Below, piece by piece: positions 1 to 7,189 of a DNA stretch of 64,000 bases (positions within the stretch are counted from its first letter, which is position 1; the number at the start of each line of letters is the position of its first letter). The DNA is taken from positions 62,001 to 126,000 of the forward strand of contig NZ_QFVR01000009.1 in the NCBI RefSeq assembly GCF_003143975.1, read 5' to 3'. The notes below the pieces were generated by a model. That model was not told the DNA's origin, did not search any database, and saw nothing but the letters and a program-made list of their open reading frames with translations. The translations under genes and the position numbers were made by a program. This DNA is from Kurthia sibirica (lineage in GTDB: Bacteria > Bacillota > Bacilli > Bacillales_A > Planococcaceae).

Positions 1-102
1 AGATAGATCACGCGAAAACGTTATTAAAATAAAAAGTAATACACCGGATTGACGTTCACAGAGGGGAACCATTTCCGGTGAGGAACATACATATGTTCCA
101 CT

Positions 103-133
103 AAAAAAAGTCTCCAGAGGGAGACTTTTTTTA
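103..133. terminator. Rho-independent terminator of a gene left of the window
   Basis: A short GC-rich inverted repeat (AAGTCTCC-AGA-GGGAGACTT) is flanked by A and T runs, so it could stop transcription in either direction. Nothing upstream in the window is convincingly coding, so it probably ends a gene lying outside the left edge. Confidence 0.7.
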
Positions 134-293
134 TGTTTATAAACAGTAAAGATAATAAAAATATACTTGTTTTCCCGCACCGATGAATATAAAAACCTTG
201 ATTATTATGATAAAATGTTATTTTGACGGAACTTTTGGACAACGTAATACGTTATTTTTAAGTAAAGTTAAATGTTGTATGGAGGTGGAATGG

Positions 294-764
294 ATGAATT
301 GGAGAAAAGTTCTTACCGTCGTACTAATTATTACGACAATCATCCTATTTGTAGTAACGACGCGTCAACATGATACAAATTTAGCATTGAAAGAACAGTT
401 AGGTACAGAATATGCTGAAAAAGTGCATAGTTTTAGAAATTACGTTGAAGATTTACAATCAGCTACAGATTCTGGAGACACCATTAGTACGAATCATTTT
501 TATTCAGAAATAAAAGCTTTTCCAGTTAAAAATGATCAATTAATCGTTTTATTGAATGATATTAATGAACAACTCGATGCAATAGCAGAAGAGAGTGTAG
601 CAACAGCGGCGGAGCGTAAAAAATTGAGCAGTAATTTAAATAAACTCCAGTTGACACTACTAGATATTATTGCTTATGCAAAAAATGATTCGATGACATG
701 GTATACTATTATTAACACTAAAGATGCAGGTTTACAAAAGGCAATCAATCATAAACTAAACTAG
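294..764 (+). CDS. Small membrane-anchored protein of unknown function
   Basis: A 156-aa protein with one N-terminal membrane segment (about residues 6-22, MNWRKVLTVVLIITTIILFVV) followed by a mainly helical, charged outer or cytoplasmic domain. I do not recognise the family. The start at 294 is chosen because GGAGGTGG lies 5 bases upstream; an in-frame start at 183 has no ribosome site. The gene stands alone between two terminators. Its shape (single anchor plus coiled helical domain) would suit a sensor or cell-envelope accessory protein, but there is no motif to support a specific role. Confidence 0.7.
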   Translation: MNWRKVLTVVLIITTIILFVVTTRQHDTNLALKEQLGTEYAEKVHSFRNYVEDLQSATDSGDTISTNHFYSEIKAFPVKNDQLIVLLNDINEQLDAIAEESVATAAERKKLSSNLNKLQLTLLDIIAYAKNDSMTWYTIINTKDAGLQKAINHKLN

Positions 765-769
765 TATAG

Positions 770-812
770 TAGCATATGTGAACCATACGACTGGGTTCAC
801 ATATGCTTTTTA
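770..812 (+). terminator. Rho-independent terminator
   Basis: A near-perfect inverted repeat (AGCATATGTGAACC / GGTTCACATATGCT) is followed by TTTTTATTTT. It lies a few bases after the stop of the gene ending at 764. Confidence 0.85.
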
Positions 813-816
813 TTTT

Positions 817-1045
817 AGTTCTATACTATTTGTTGGGATTTTCAAACAATACCACCTCTGTTCGACGCTGTCTGCGGGCCTCGTTTCAACTAATTCCGCA
901 GGAGATGCGAGCTTATGGTATGTAACGCAAAAAAACACAACACGACCAATTCCTACGCTTGAAAATGGGCAAGTAGAGAAATTAAATAGCTTTTTAGAAG
1001 GTATTCATCAGAAAAAAAGTTTTAAAATGCCATGCATTTGGATGT
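817..1045 (+). mobile_element. Decayed ISL3-family insertion sequence remnant
   Basis: The stretch starts with a sequence like the ISL3 terminus seen at 33836 (GTTCTATACTATTTGTTGGG against GGTTCTATTATATATGTTGG). At 989-1042 it aligns with the transposase reading frame at 34319-34374: the peptide FLEGIHQKKSFKMP corresponds to FLEGINNKTKVMKR. An 89-aa open frame over 778-1047 is therefore not a gene but relic coding sequence. The remaining sequence up to about 1215 shows only scattered similarity to ISL3 non-coding DNA and no further gene. Confidence 0.55.
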
Positions 1046-1291
1046 AGACGCTTTGCTCATTTTCGAGCGAAGATGTGATTGAATAGGAAGGATCAAGAAA
1101 TGGGTTTGCCTGTAGGGCGAATGATTGGTGTAGTAAGGGATGAGGACTCCTACCGGAAAGCATTCTAGTGGCAAAAGTGAGGAGGCATCATTTGAATAGT
1201 TGAGAGGGATCTTCATTTTTTACAATAGTAGTTTCATAACATGGTATACTTAACTATGTTTAATACTATTGCAATATAAGGAGGAAGTAGA

Positions 1292-1987
1292 GTGTTCAGC
1301 GCATTAATTGCTATTATAGTCGCTCTAATAATCGGCTTTGCGTATCATGTTTCACAACCTCTTTCTACTATATTTAAGGAAGATTCAATGGATGAGTCCA
1401 TGAGTTCTTCTAGAGAAAAAGGTGCTGCTGGAGAAGCGATAATCCATGACTTTTTTCAACATTTACCGGGCAACTATATAGTATTTCAAAATATTTATCT
1501 ACCTTTAAAAAAGGATGGAGAATATACAGAAATTGATTTGATTGTCGTCCATGAAAAAGGGGTATTTGTTATAGAATCGAAAAATTATGAAGGTAAAATA
1601 ACAGGTGATAGTATGGAGCATTACTGGCAAAAAAGTCACTCACCGACGTTTTCACAGCGTTTTTATAACCCGATTATGCAAAATGCAACGCATATTGCTG
1701 CGCTTGAACGAGTGATTGGCTCTGTAGAATATGATACTATTTATTCTATTGTTGTATTTGGTCCCCATGCTGAACTTCATGTAGAGGCCATGCCCGCAGA
1801 TCATATATTTGTTATGAAAACGACACAACTAAGTGCTATTCATGAAATTATACAGGCATCAAATGCACGATTACCATACGAATATATCGCATCAGAACTA
1901 CAAAAATACCATTCAAATGATTGGCAAATGAAAACGAGTCATGTCAATCGCTTGAAATTAAAGTATCGTCGTCGCGCCATTTCCTAA
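1292..1987 (+). CDS. Membrane-anchored NERD (nuclease-related) domain protein
   Basis: A 231-aa protein: one N-terminal membrane segment (residues 2-24), a short linker, and then a NERD domain (about residues 45-160). The domain signature is seen as GAAGEAIIHDF, EIDLIVVHEKGVFVIESKNY and GKITGD, with the acidic D and the E-x-K typical of the restriction-endonuclease-like fold. NERD proteins are predicted nucleases or nucleic-acid-binding proteins; no substrate is known for stand-alone forms like this one. Start is GTG, 7 bases after GGAGG. It lies alone between ISL3 debris and the ccdA block. Confidence 0.8.
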   Translation: MFSALIAIIVALIIGFAYHVSQPLSTIFKEDSMDESMSSSREKGAAGEAIIHDFFQHLPGNYIVFQNIYLPLKKDGEYTEIDLIVVHEKGVFVIESKNYEGKITGDSMEHYWQKSHSPTFSQRFYNPIMQNATHIAALERVIGSVEYDTIYSIVVFGPHAELHVEAMPADHIFVMKTTQLSAIHEIIQASNARLPYEYIASELQKYHSNDWQMKTSHVNRLKLKYRRRAIS

Positions 1988-2103
1988 TTCGTCCATAATC
2001 TGTTCAAATGTAACGAAAGATTTCAGACGTAGTTGTTGATAATAGCTAAGTAACAGTCTATGATAAAATGAAGGAATATATTGTCATAGAGGAGTGAACT
2101 TAG

Positions 2104-2820
2104 TTGAACACAGATATTAATCTACTCTTAGCTTTTGGTGCCGGCTTTTTAAGTTTTATCTCGCCGTGTACATTGCCTTTATACCCTGCCTTTTTATCGT
2201 ATATCACTGGAGTATCCTTCGGAGATTTAAAAGACGGCAAAGGAATGCGCTCAAAAAAAGCAATCTTACATACATTATTTTTCTTGCTAGGCTTTTCGAT
2301 TATCTTTATCGCGCTCGGTTTCGGAACGTCAATTCCGGTTGTTAAAAATTTCTTCTTTAACTATCAAGATTCTGTACGTCAAATTGGCGGGATATTAATC
2401 GTTATTTTTGGACTTGTCATCACCGGTATTTTTACGCCGAAATTCCTTATGAAAGAACGGAAATTCGAATTGAAAAATAGGCCTACTGGCTATCTAGGTT
2501 CAGCGATTATTGGCCTCGTTTTCGCGGCTGGCTGGACACCTTGTACAGGCCCTATTTTAGCCGGTATTTTTGCATTAGGTGTATCAAATCCTGATTCAGC
2601 TGTTGGTTATATGATTGCTTATGTTATTGGCTTCTCCATTCCATTTTTCGTGTTATCATTCTTTATTACACGCTTAAATTGGATGCGTAAAAACAGCCAA
2701 AAGATAGTCTTGATTGGTGGCTATATAATGATTATTGTTGGAATTGTAATCTTCTTCAATTGGATGACTTTTTTCAATAGTTTATTAGCACCGGTTTTTG
2801 GTGATTTTATCGGCTTCTAA
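2104..2820 (+). CDS. ccdA: Thiol-disulfide transporter of cytochrome c maturation CcdA
   Basis: Polytopic membrane protein (238 aa, about six membrane segments) that moves reducing equivalents from cytoplasmic thioredoxin across the membrane to outside apocytochrome c thiols. Both redox cysteines are visible: Cys22 in the SPCTLP motif and Cys147 in WTPCTGP. Length fits Bacillus CcdA. Start is TTG at 2104, with GAGGAGTG about 8 bases upstream. It is the first gene of a run with a CheY-like regulator and CcdC, the order known from Bacillus subtilis (ccdA-yneI-yneJ). Confidence 0.93.
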   Translation: MNTDINLLLAFGAGFLSFISPCTLPLYPAFLSYITGVSFGDLKDGKGMRSKKAILHTLFFLLGFSIIFIALGFGTSIPVVKNFFFNYQDSVRQIGGILIVIFGLVITGIFTPKFLMKERKFELKNRPTGYLGSAIIGLVFAAGWTPCTGPILAGIFALGVSNPDSAVGYMIAYVIGFSIPFFVLSFFITRLNWMRKNSQKIVLIGGYIMIIVGIVIFFNWMTFFNSLLAPVFGDFIGF

Positions 2821-2876
2821 TGGGCTTTTTTATCAAAATAGTAGTATATTATTCTTGTGATTATAGGGGTGAAGGA

Positions 2877-3239
2877 ATGACAACTTTATTAGTTGTGGAT
2901 GATGCACTTTTTATGCGTGAAACCGTAAAGGCAATCGCATCAGAAGGTGGATTTGAAATTGTCGGAGAAGCAGAAAATGGACAGCAAGCAATCGAACAAT
3001 ACCGAAAATTACAGCCAGATCTAGTGACAATGGATATTACCATGCCTGTTCTTTCAGGTTTAGATGCAACAAAAGCAATTGTTGAAGAATTTCCTCAAGC
3101 TCGTATTATTGTCATAACGGCATTAGGACAACAAAAATTAGTTATTAAAGCATTAGAAAATGGTGCGAAGGATTTCTTAACAAAACCTTTCGACCGTGAA
3201 CAATTTATCAGTACATTACGTCAAATAAGCGCTTATTAG
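2877..3239 (+). CDS. yneI: CheY-like stand-alone response regulator (YneI type)
   Basis: A 120-aa receiver domain with no output domain. Acidic pocket VVDDALFMR, phospho-acceptor Asp in LVTMDITMPV, switch Thr in VITALGQQ and Lys in LTKPF are all present. The start at 2877 (GGGGTGAAGG upstream) is preferred over an earlier in-frame one that lacks a ribosome site. It lies between ccdA and ccdC as in Bacillus subtilis. No histidine kinase is nearby, so the input is unknown. Confidence 0.9.
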   Translation: MTTLLVVDDALFMRETVKAIASEGGFEIVGEAENGQQAIEQYRKLQPDLVTMDITMPVLSGLDATKAIVEEFPQARIIVITALGQQKLVIKALENGAKDFLTKPFDREQFISTLRQISAY

Positions 3240-3257
3240 CAGTTAGGAGAGGGCGGT

Positions 3258-3749
3258 ATGTTTGAGTCGATTCCTTCTCAATTTATACTTATAGCATCAA
3301 CCGTTTTAGTAGTAGTGATGGGGATCACAATGATGTTTGTACGTGCAAAATCGGCTAAAAAACCGGCAAATGCCAAAAAAATCATCATTCCTCCAATCGC
3401 GATGTCTAGCGGTGCACTCATGTTTTTATTCCCGTATTTTCGAGTATCCTGGGAGCATACTTTAGTAGCAGTAATCGTTGGCATGTTATGCTCGATTCTA
3501 TTAATTAAAACGTCGAAATTTCACATCGTTCATGAGGATGTTTATTTAAAACCTTCCAAAGCATTTTTCTTCGTATTAGTTGGTTTATTAGCTTTCCGTA
3601 CGGGAGGGAAAGTATTTCTAGGTGGCGATTTTCACCTGGGTGAACTTGGTGGTTTGTTTTGGATTTTAGCATTTTCAATGATTGCGCCTTGGCGTATTGC
3701 GATGTTGCTACAATTTAAAAAGTTGCAAAAAAAATTACAGGTCACATAA
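3258..3749 (+). CDS. ccdC: CcdC-like membrane protein (YneJ family)
   Basis: A 163-aa integral membrane protein with about four to five hydrophobic segments and no cysteine pair. It matches the CcdC/YneJ family mainly by position, size and composition. In Bacillus subtilis the gene follows ccdA and yneI and is linked to cytochrome c synthesis, though it is less critical than CcdA. A good ribosome site (AGGAGAGGG) precedes ATG 3258, 18 bases after the yneI stop, so the three genes form one transcription unit. Confidence 0.8.
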   Translation: MFESIPSQFILIASTVLVVVMGITMMFVRAKSAKKPANAKKIIIPPIAMSSGALMFLFPYFRVSWEHTLVAVIVGMLCSILLIKTSKFHIVHEDVYLKPSKAFFFVLVGLLAFRTGGKVFLGGDFHLGELGGLFWILAFSMIAPWRIAMLLQFKKLQKKLQVT

Positions 3750-3769
3750 AAAAGTAGTATCGAGAAAAC

Positions 3770-4047
3770 GAACTGACCCCCTGAGGTTAGATAAAACAAA
3801 AAAGCATCTTCAAAGAATTCGTTAGAGAATATCGAATTCTTTGGAGATGTATTTTTTTATGAGCATATATGTATGTTCCCTAAAAAATTAGATGGTGCAG
3901 CAATTTAAAAATACTAGAGGAATTAGATCATCGACGGTGCACAATAATCATCGAATTCAACCAAAATGAAAAAACCAATCTCCGATGAATGAACGAAAAC
4001 TGGTTGAGTATACTTTTTTGAGACTGACTCATTTATGGGTTCAGTTT
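3770..4047. mobile_element. Probable IS3-family remnant
   Basis: The left border carries GAACTGACCCC followed by TGAGGTTAGA, the usual form of an IS3-type end. The right border, read on the other strand, gives AAACTGAACCC, an imperfect match. A frame in between (VHNNHRIQPK, stop, KNQSPMNERK) recalls the C-terminus of IS3 transposases (YNN-RIQ-KLKGLSP). Only about 280 bp remain, so the element is dead. The region also holds the hairpin listed next. The family call rests on short matches. Confidence 0.4.
3803..3858. terminator. Terminator hairpin after the ccdA-ccdC unit
   Basis: A long inverted repeat (CATCTTCAAAGAATTCG / CGAATTCTTTGGAGATG, one mismatch and an 11-base loop) is followed by TATTTTTTTAT. 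It lies about 55 bases downstream of ccdC and can end that transcript. Confidence 0.75.
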
Positions 4048-4083
4048 CAAATGAGTAGCATTTTCCGATATTTCTTTTTTATA

Positions 4084-4518
4084 TTAAACTTCCAATAAAA
4101 AGTAATGTTCATATTGAGCAACATCAATATCCATTTGGTACAATTTTTTTCGTAAAAATTTATGATCTCGTGGTGGTGTAGCTTCTATGTAACCACGAAT
4201 TATATGTTCGAACTCTACGGTAGTTGCTTGTTCTTCTAAGACAATTCTAGAAATTACGCCGGCAATCTTAGCTTTTGCAACATCTCTAAATAATTCTGGT
4301 ACGGGTGATACAAGTTCATTTAACAAATTTTTTGCACGTTCGTCCCATAAATGGAGAGATTGATTAATATAATGATCTTGCCAATCTAAAATCGACTTGC
4401 CATCTTTTTTTGGTAATGCTTTTAAAAATTTTCTAAACATAAAAAATCCACCAATTGCCATTAAAACGATAAATAACACACACCAGCCAACGATAAACCA
4501 CATGAATAAACCGCTCAT
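4084..4518 (-). CDS. yneK: DUF2621 membrane protein (YneK family)
   Basis: A 144-aa protein: one N-terminal membrane segment (MSGLFMWFIVGWCVLFIVLMAIGG region) and a soluble domain with a conserved-looking IRGYIEATPPRDHKFLRKKL stretch near the end. In Bacillus subtilis a protein of this kind (YneK) lies next to ccdC on the opposite strand, as here. The start at 4518 is set by AAGTGAGGTG 6 bases upstream; the longer in-frame extension to 4569 has no ribosome site. Function is unknown. Confidence 0.8.
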   Translation of the reverse strand: MSGLFMWFIVGWCVLFIVLMAIGGFFMFRKFLKALPKKDGKSILDWQDHYINQSLHLWDERAKNLLNELVSPVPELFRDVAKAKIAGVISRIVLEEQATTVEFEHIIRGYIEATPPRDHKFLRKKLYQMDIDVAQYEHYFLLEV

Positions 4519-4647
4519 TACAGACACCTCACTTTGTTCTATTATATGATGTATTTGGAAATAATTCACCTATATAATATGGATAATAGAAAAAATGTCT
4601 CCTTTTCCCAATTAATTTATATAGTTTGATTGAAGGGGGTGAGGACG

Positions 4648-4857
4648 ATGCCTGAAATTCAAAAAAATGATACATCAATTAAGTTGCACTATCTTATGAA
4701 TTCTGATGGAGAAAATCAGCGTAAAAAAACACGTGTCTACAAACATATTAAAGAAGATGCAACGATAGCTTCACTCGTCAATGTGAAAACGGCTATTTCT
4801 TCTTTATCACAAATCTCATTAGTTTATTCTGAAAAATTGACGTACAAAACATTTTAA
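4648..4857 (+). CDS. DUF1659-type small protein
   Basis: A 69-aa cytoplasmic protein (MPEIQKNDTSIKLHY...). I assign DUF1659 from size, from the ISSLSQISLVYSEKLTY-like ending and from the characteristic DUF1659-DUF2922-YvrJ order found in Bacillales. The start at 4648 follows GGGGGTGAGG. Function is unknown; the trio is frequent near competence- or stress-linked loci but no role is established to my knowledge. Confidence 0.75.
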   Translation: MPEIQKNDTSIKLHYLMNSDGENQRKKTRVYKHIKEDATIASLVNVKTAISSLSQISLVYSEKLTYKTF

Positions 4858-4875
4858 TAAAAAGGAGGTTAAAAA

Positions 4876-5088
4876 ATGTCGAGTATATTAAAACTACAGT
4901 TTTTAACTGTAGGCAATACAAAATATGAACTGATATTAGATGAGCCAATTAGTGATTTAACGGATGTCGAAGTACAAGCTGCTATGGCAGTAATCATTGC
5001 AGAAAATGTTTTTAAACCCAATAATTTTGCACTTGTCGAGGCGGTTGGTGCTGTGGTGATTGACACAACAACAAATCGTTTATTTTAA
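4876..5088 (+). CDS. DUF2922 small protein
   Basis: A 70-aa protein whose central EPISDLTDVEVQAAMAVII and end (VGAVVIDTTTNRLF) fit DUF2922. It starts 18 bases after the preceding stop, with AAAGGAGG as ribosome site, so it is co-transcribed with the DUF1659 gene. Function is unknown. Confidence 0.8.
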   Translation: MSSILKLQFLTVGNTKYELILDEPISDLTDVEVQAAMAVIIAENVFKPNNFALVEAVGAVVIDTTTNRLF

Positions 5089-5096
5089 AGAGCAAA

Positions 5097-5127
5097 TGGG
5101 CTTAGAGGGATCCTCTAAGCTCTATTT
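5097..5127 (+). terminator. Attenuator-like hairpin before the YvrJ gene
   Basis: GGCTTAGAGG-ATC-CTCTAAGC forms a perfect short stem followed by a broken T run (TCTATTTAT). It may partly stop the DUF1659-DUF2922 transcript before the YvrJ gene. Confidence 0.45.
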
Positions 5128-5150
5128 ATATGATTAATGGAGGGAGTGTC

Positions 5151-5297
5151 ATGGAAGAATGGTTCGCGTTTATCCAAAATATTGGCTTTCCGATTGTTGT
5201 CGCTTTCTACTTACTTCATCGGGTAGAAACAAAACTGCAAGGGATTGAAGATGTTCTCATACAGTTATTAAAAACATCTTCACAAATTCGTCAGTAA
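5151..5297 (+). CDS. YvrJ-family small membrane protein
   Basis: A 48-aa peptide, below common length cut-offs. It reads MEEWFAFIQNIGFPIVVAFY then LLHRVETKLQGIED, the hallmark of YvrJ proteins (a membrane helix with GFPI, then R-E-x-K-L). The ribosome site GGAGGGAG lies 7 bases before ATG 5151. It completes the trio with the two preceding genes. Confidence 0.85.
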   Translation: MEEWFAFIQNIGFPIVVAFYLLHRVETKLQGIEDVLIQLLKTSSQIRQ

Positions 5298-5370
5298 TGA
5301 CGAGATGGAAGTTCTTGTATAATCGTTCAATATTTTGTAATATGAAAGGAGATGAGGAGTGAAGATACAT

Positions 5371-5970
5371 ATGAGAAAAATAGCAAAATTAATGCCCATC
5401 CTACTACTATTTGCAGTGATTATTGCAGGGTGTAGCTCAGGGAAAAATTTTAAAGCTGAAACGGCGTACGACATTCAAGAATTTAGCGCGACAAATCAAA
5501 AGGGTGATCAAGTAAAGTTGGACAGCTTAAAGGGCAAACCATGGATTGCTATGTTTATTTTTACAACTTGTACGACAGTATGCCCACCGATGACAGCAAA
5601 TATGGCTGATATTCAAAAAACTTTACATGAAAAAAAAATTAATGATTATAATATAGTTGGTTTTACTGTAGACCCTACAATTGATACAGAAAAAAAGTTA
5701 GCAGCCTATTTAAAAAATTATAATGTAGTGGACGATTCTAAATGGCAATTTTTAACAGGTTATTCACAGGCATTTATTGAAAAATTTGCTGTTGATTCAT
5801 TTAAAACATTAGTAAAAAAAACAGATGGTAATGATCAAGTAATGCATGGTACAAGTTTTAGTTTGGTGGATCAAAAAGGCGTAGTAGTGAAAAGTTACTC
5901 GGGCGTGTCTAATGTGCCAAAAGATGAAATCGTGACGGATTTAGAATCCATCATTGAAGATGGCAAATAA
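5371..5970 (+). CDS. ypmQ: Sco1/SenC-type copper chaperone lipoprotein
   Basis: A 199-aa lipoprotein. Signal peptide ends in the lipobox IIAG-Cys, so it is tethered to the outer face of the membrane. The thioredoxin-like fold carries the copper ligands CTTVCP (Cys67, Cys71) and a distal His159 (VMHGTS), as in BsSco, which is needed to build the Cu-A centre of cytochrome c oxidase. I take ATG 5371; a GTG at 5359 is in frame and also has a ribosome site. Its place near the ccd genes fits a shared role in respiratory-chain assembly, although terminators separate them. Confidence 0.92.
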   Translation: MRKIAKLMPILLLFAVIIAGCSSGKNFKAETAYDIQEFSATNQKGDQVKLDSLKGKPWIAMFIFTTCTTVCPPMTANMADIQKTLHEKKINDYNIVGFTVDPTIDTEKKLAAYLKNYNVVDDSKWQFLTGYSQAFIEKFAVDSFKTLVKKTDGNDQVMHGTSFSLVDQKGVVVKSYSGVSNVPKDEIVTDLESIIEDGK

Positions 5971-5979
5971 ATAATCTCA

Positions 5980-6021
5980 AGATTCTCTAGTTGTCTTTTT
6001 TGATAACTAGAGATTTTTTAT
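5980..6021 (+). terminator. Rho-independent terminator of the Sco gene
   Basis: TCTCTAGTTGTC...GATAACTAGAGA forms a stem closed by a T-rich loop and followed by TTTTTTAT. Confidence 0.8.
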
Positions 6022-6111
6022 GAAGTGTTGTGAGTAGGTGAATCTAGCCTAGTAGTTGCGGCATTGTTTGATTATCTGTCATACTAAAAAAGAAAATTAC
6101 AGGAGGAAGAA

Positions 6112-6486
6112 ATGGACATACATATAGATTCAGCAAAGCCACTACCATTGTACAAACAAATTGCCCATGCAATTATTGAAAAAATTGCTGCTGGCGAGTT
6201 ACAACAGGGAGATACATTACCTTCTATTCGTCAACTAGCAAAAACTTTACAAATAAACGTTAATACTGTACAAAAAAGTTATCATGACTTAGCGCATCGT
6301 GGTGTTATTGAATTGCCTGATAAAGCAAAAGCAATTATTTGCCGACAAAAAACACAAGAAGAAGCTTTACAACATTTTGAAGAAGATGTAAAACTTATTA
6401 TTGCAGAAGCTTATGCAGCAGGTGTATCGAGATTAATGATGGAAAAAACATATAAGAAAATATTACGTAAAAGGTCGATTAATTAA
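6112..6486 (+). CDS. GntR-family regulator of the YtrA type
   Basis: A 124-aa regulator: N-terminal winged helix (LPLYKQIAHAIIEKIAAGEL, then LPSIRQLAKTLQINVNTVQKSYHDL) and a short C-terminal helical tail. The lack of a ligand domain marks the YtrA subfamily, which usually governs a following ABC-transporter operon. No transporter follows here, only the XRE-cupin gene 15 bases on. Ribosome site AGGAGGAAG precedes ATG 6112. Confidence 0.85.
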   Translation: MDIHIDSAKPLPLYKQIAHAIIEKIAAGELQQGDTLPSIRQLAKTLQINVNTVQKSYHDLAHRGVIELPDKAKAIICRQKTQEEALQHFEEDVKLIIAEAYAAGVSRLMMEKTYKKILRKRSIN

Positions 6487-6501
6487 AGGTGGTAGATTCG
6501 T

Positions 6502-7065
6502 GTGGAAAATGATTATGCAAAAAATATTGTCAATGGTGTGGGCGCAGTATTAAAAAAATTGCGCAAAGATCGGGCATTAAGTCTTGAGGATGCAGCGAGA
6601 TTAATGGATGTGAGCAAGCTAACGCTAAGTAAAATTGAGCGAGGTGATACAAATCCCACGATAGGTGTTTTGGCGAAAATTGCCAAAGGGTTTGAAGTAC
6701 CTTTAATGACATTGTTTTTACATGACAATCGAATTCATATTTCTCGTGCAGGCCAAACCTTAAAAATAAATGATACCCAACAAGCGTGGTCCATCGAACC
6801 AATTTTCGAAGATAGTAATAATGCTACGCAATTATATCGTATTTATATTGCAGCGAATAGTGTATATGAAGCGGCGAAGCATCAATCAAATACGACGGAA
6901 ATAATTACTGTGATGCGTGGCACATTAAAAATGATTGTTGATGGTCAGCCTTATTTATTACAAGATTTCGATTCATTTAGTTTTCGCTCAGATCAAAAGC
7001 ATAGCTACCGTAATGATAGTGATGAAGTAGTCGTTTTACATGCCTTAATACGTTATGGCGTATAA
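6502..7065 (+). CDS. XRE-cupin transcriptional regulator
   Basis: A 187-aa protein with an N-terminal HTH_3 domain (residues 12-66, LSLEDAARLMDVSKLTLSKIERGDTNP) and a C-terminal single cupin (about 105-185, ITVMRGTLKMIVDGQPYLLQDFDSFSF). Such proteins commonly sense a small metabolite via the cupin and repress genes of amine or amino-acid use. Start is GTG 6502; it is in the same unit as the GntR gene. The MFS permease downstream is separated by a terminator, yet is a plausible target. Confidence 0.85.
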   Translation: MENDYAKNIVNGVGAVLKKLRKDRALSLEDAARLMDVSKLTLSKIERGDTNPTIGVLAKIAKGFEVPLMTLFLHDNRIHISRAGQTLKINDTQQAWSIEPIFEDSNNATQLYRIYIAANSVYEAAKHQSNTTEIITVMRGTLKMIVDGQPYLLQDFDSFSFRSDQKHSYRNDSDEVVVLHALIRYGV

Positions 7066-7067
7066 TT

Positions 7068-7110
7068 AAAAACCCTTTAAACAGTATAGCGTTTAAAGGG
7101 TTTTTTTTGA
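7068..7110 (+). terminator. Rho-independent terminator
   Basis: AAACCCTTTAAA and TTTAAAGGGTTT form a perfect stem around a 10-base loop, followed by a T run. It ends the GntR/XRE unit. Confidence 0.88.
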
Positions 7111-7142
7111 ATAATTTTAGTGGTATAACAATATAAAGTATA

Positions 7143-7179
7143 CTATAATATATATTAAATGAAATAATATATATTATAG
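7143..7179. promoter_or_regulatory. Inverted repeat over the ribosome site of the MFS gene
   Basis: CTATAATATATATT and AATATATATTATAG form a perfect 14-base inverted repeat with a 9-base spacer, ending inside the ribosome site of the permease gene at 7190. The left arm contains a TATAAT that could be the -10 box. It could be an operator for one of the two regulators just upstream, or an RNA hairpin that hides the ribosome site. Confidence 0.45.
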
Positions 7180-7189
7180 GAGTGTATTC

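Noticed and set aside
82..99. GGAACATACATATGTTCC as a LexA (SOS) box
   Set aside because: The Bacillus LexA site has GAAC and GTTC four bases apart. Here the spacer is eight bases, so the site does not fit.
778..1047. 89-codon open frame as a gene
   Set aside because: It starts inside a terminator hairpin, has no ribosome site, and its C-terminal part aligns with an ISL3 transposase.
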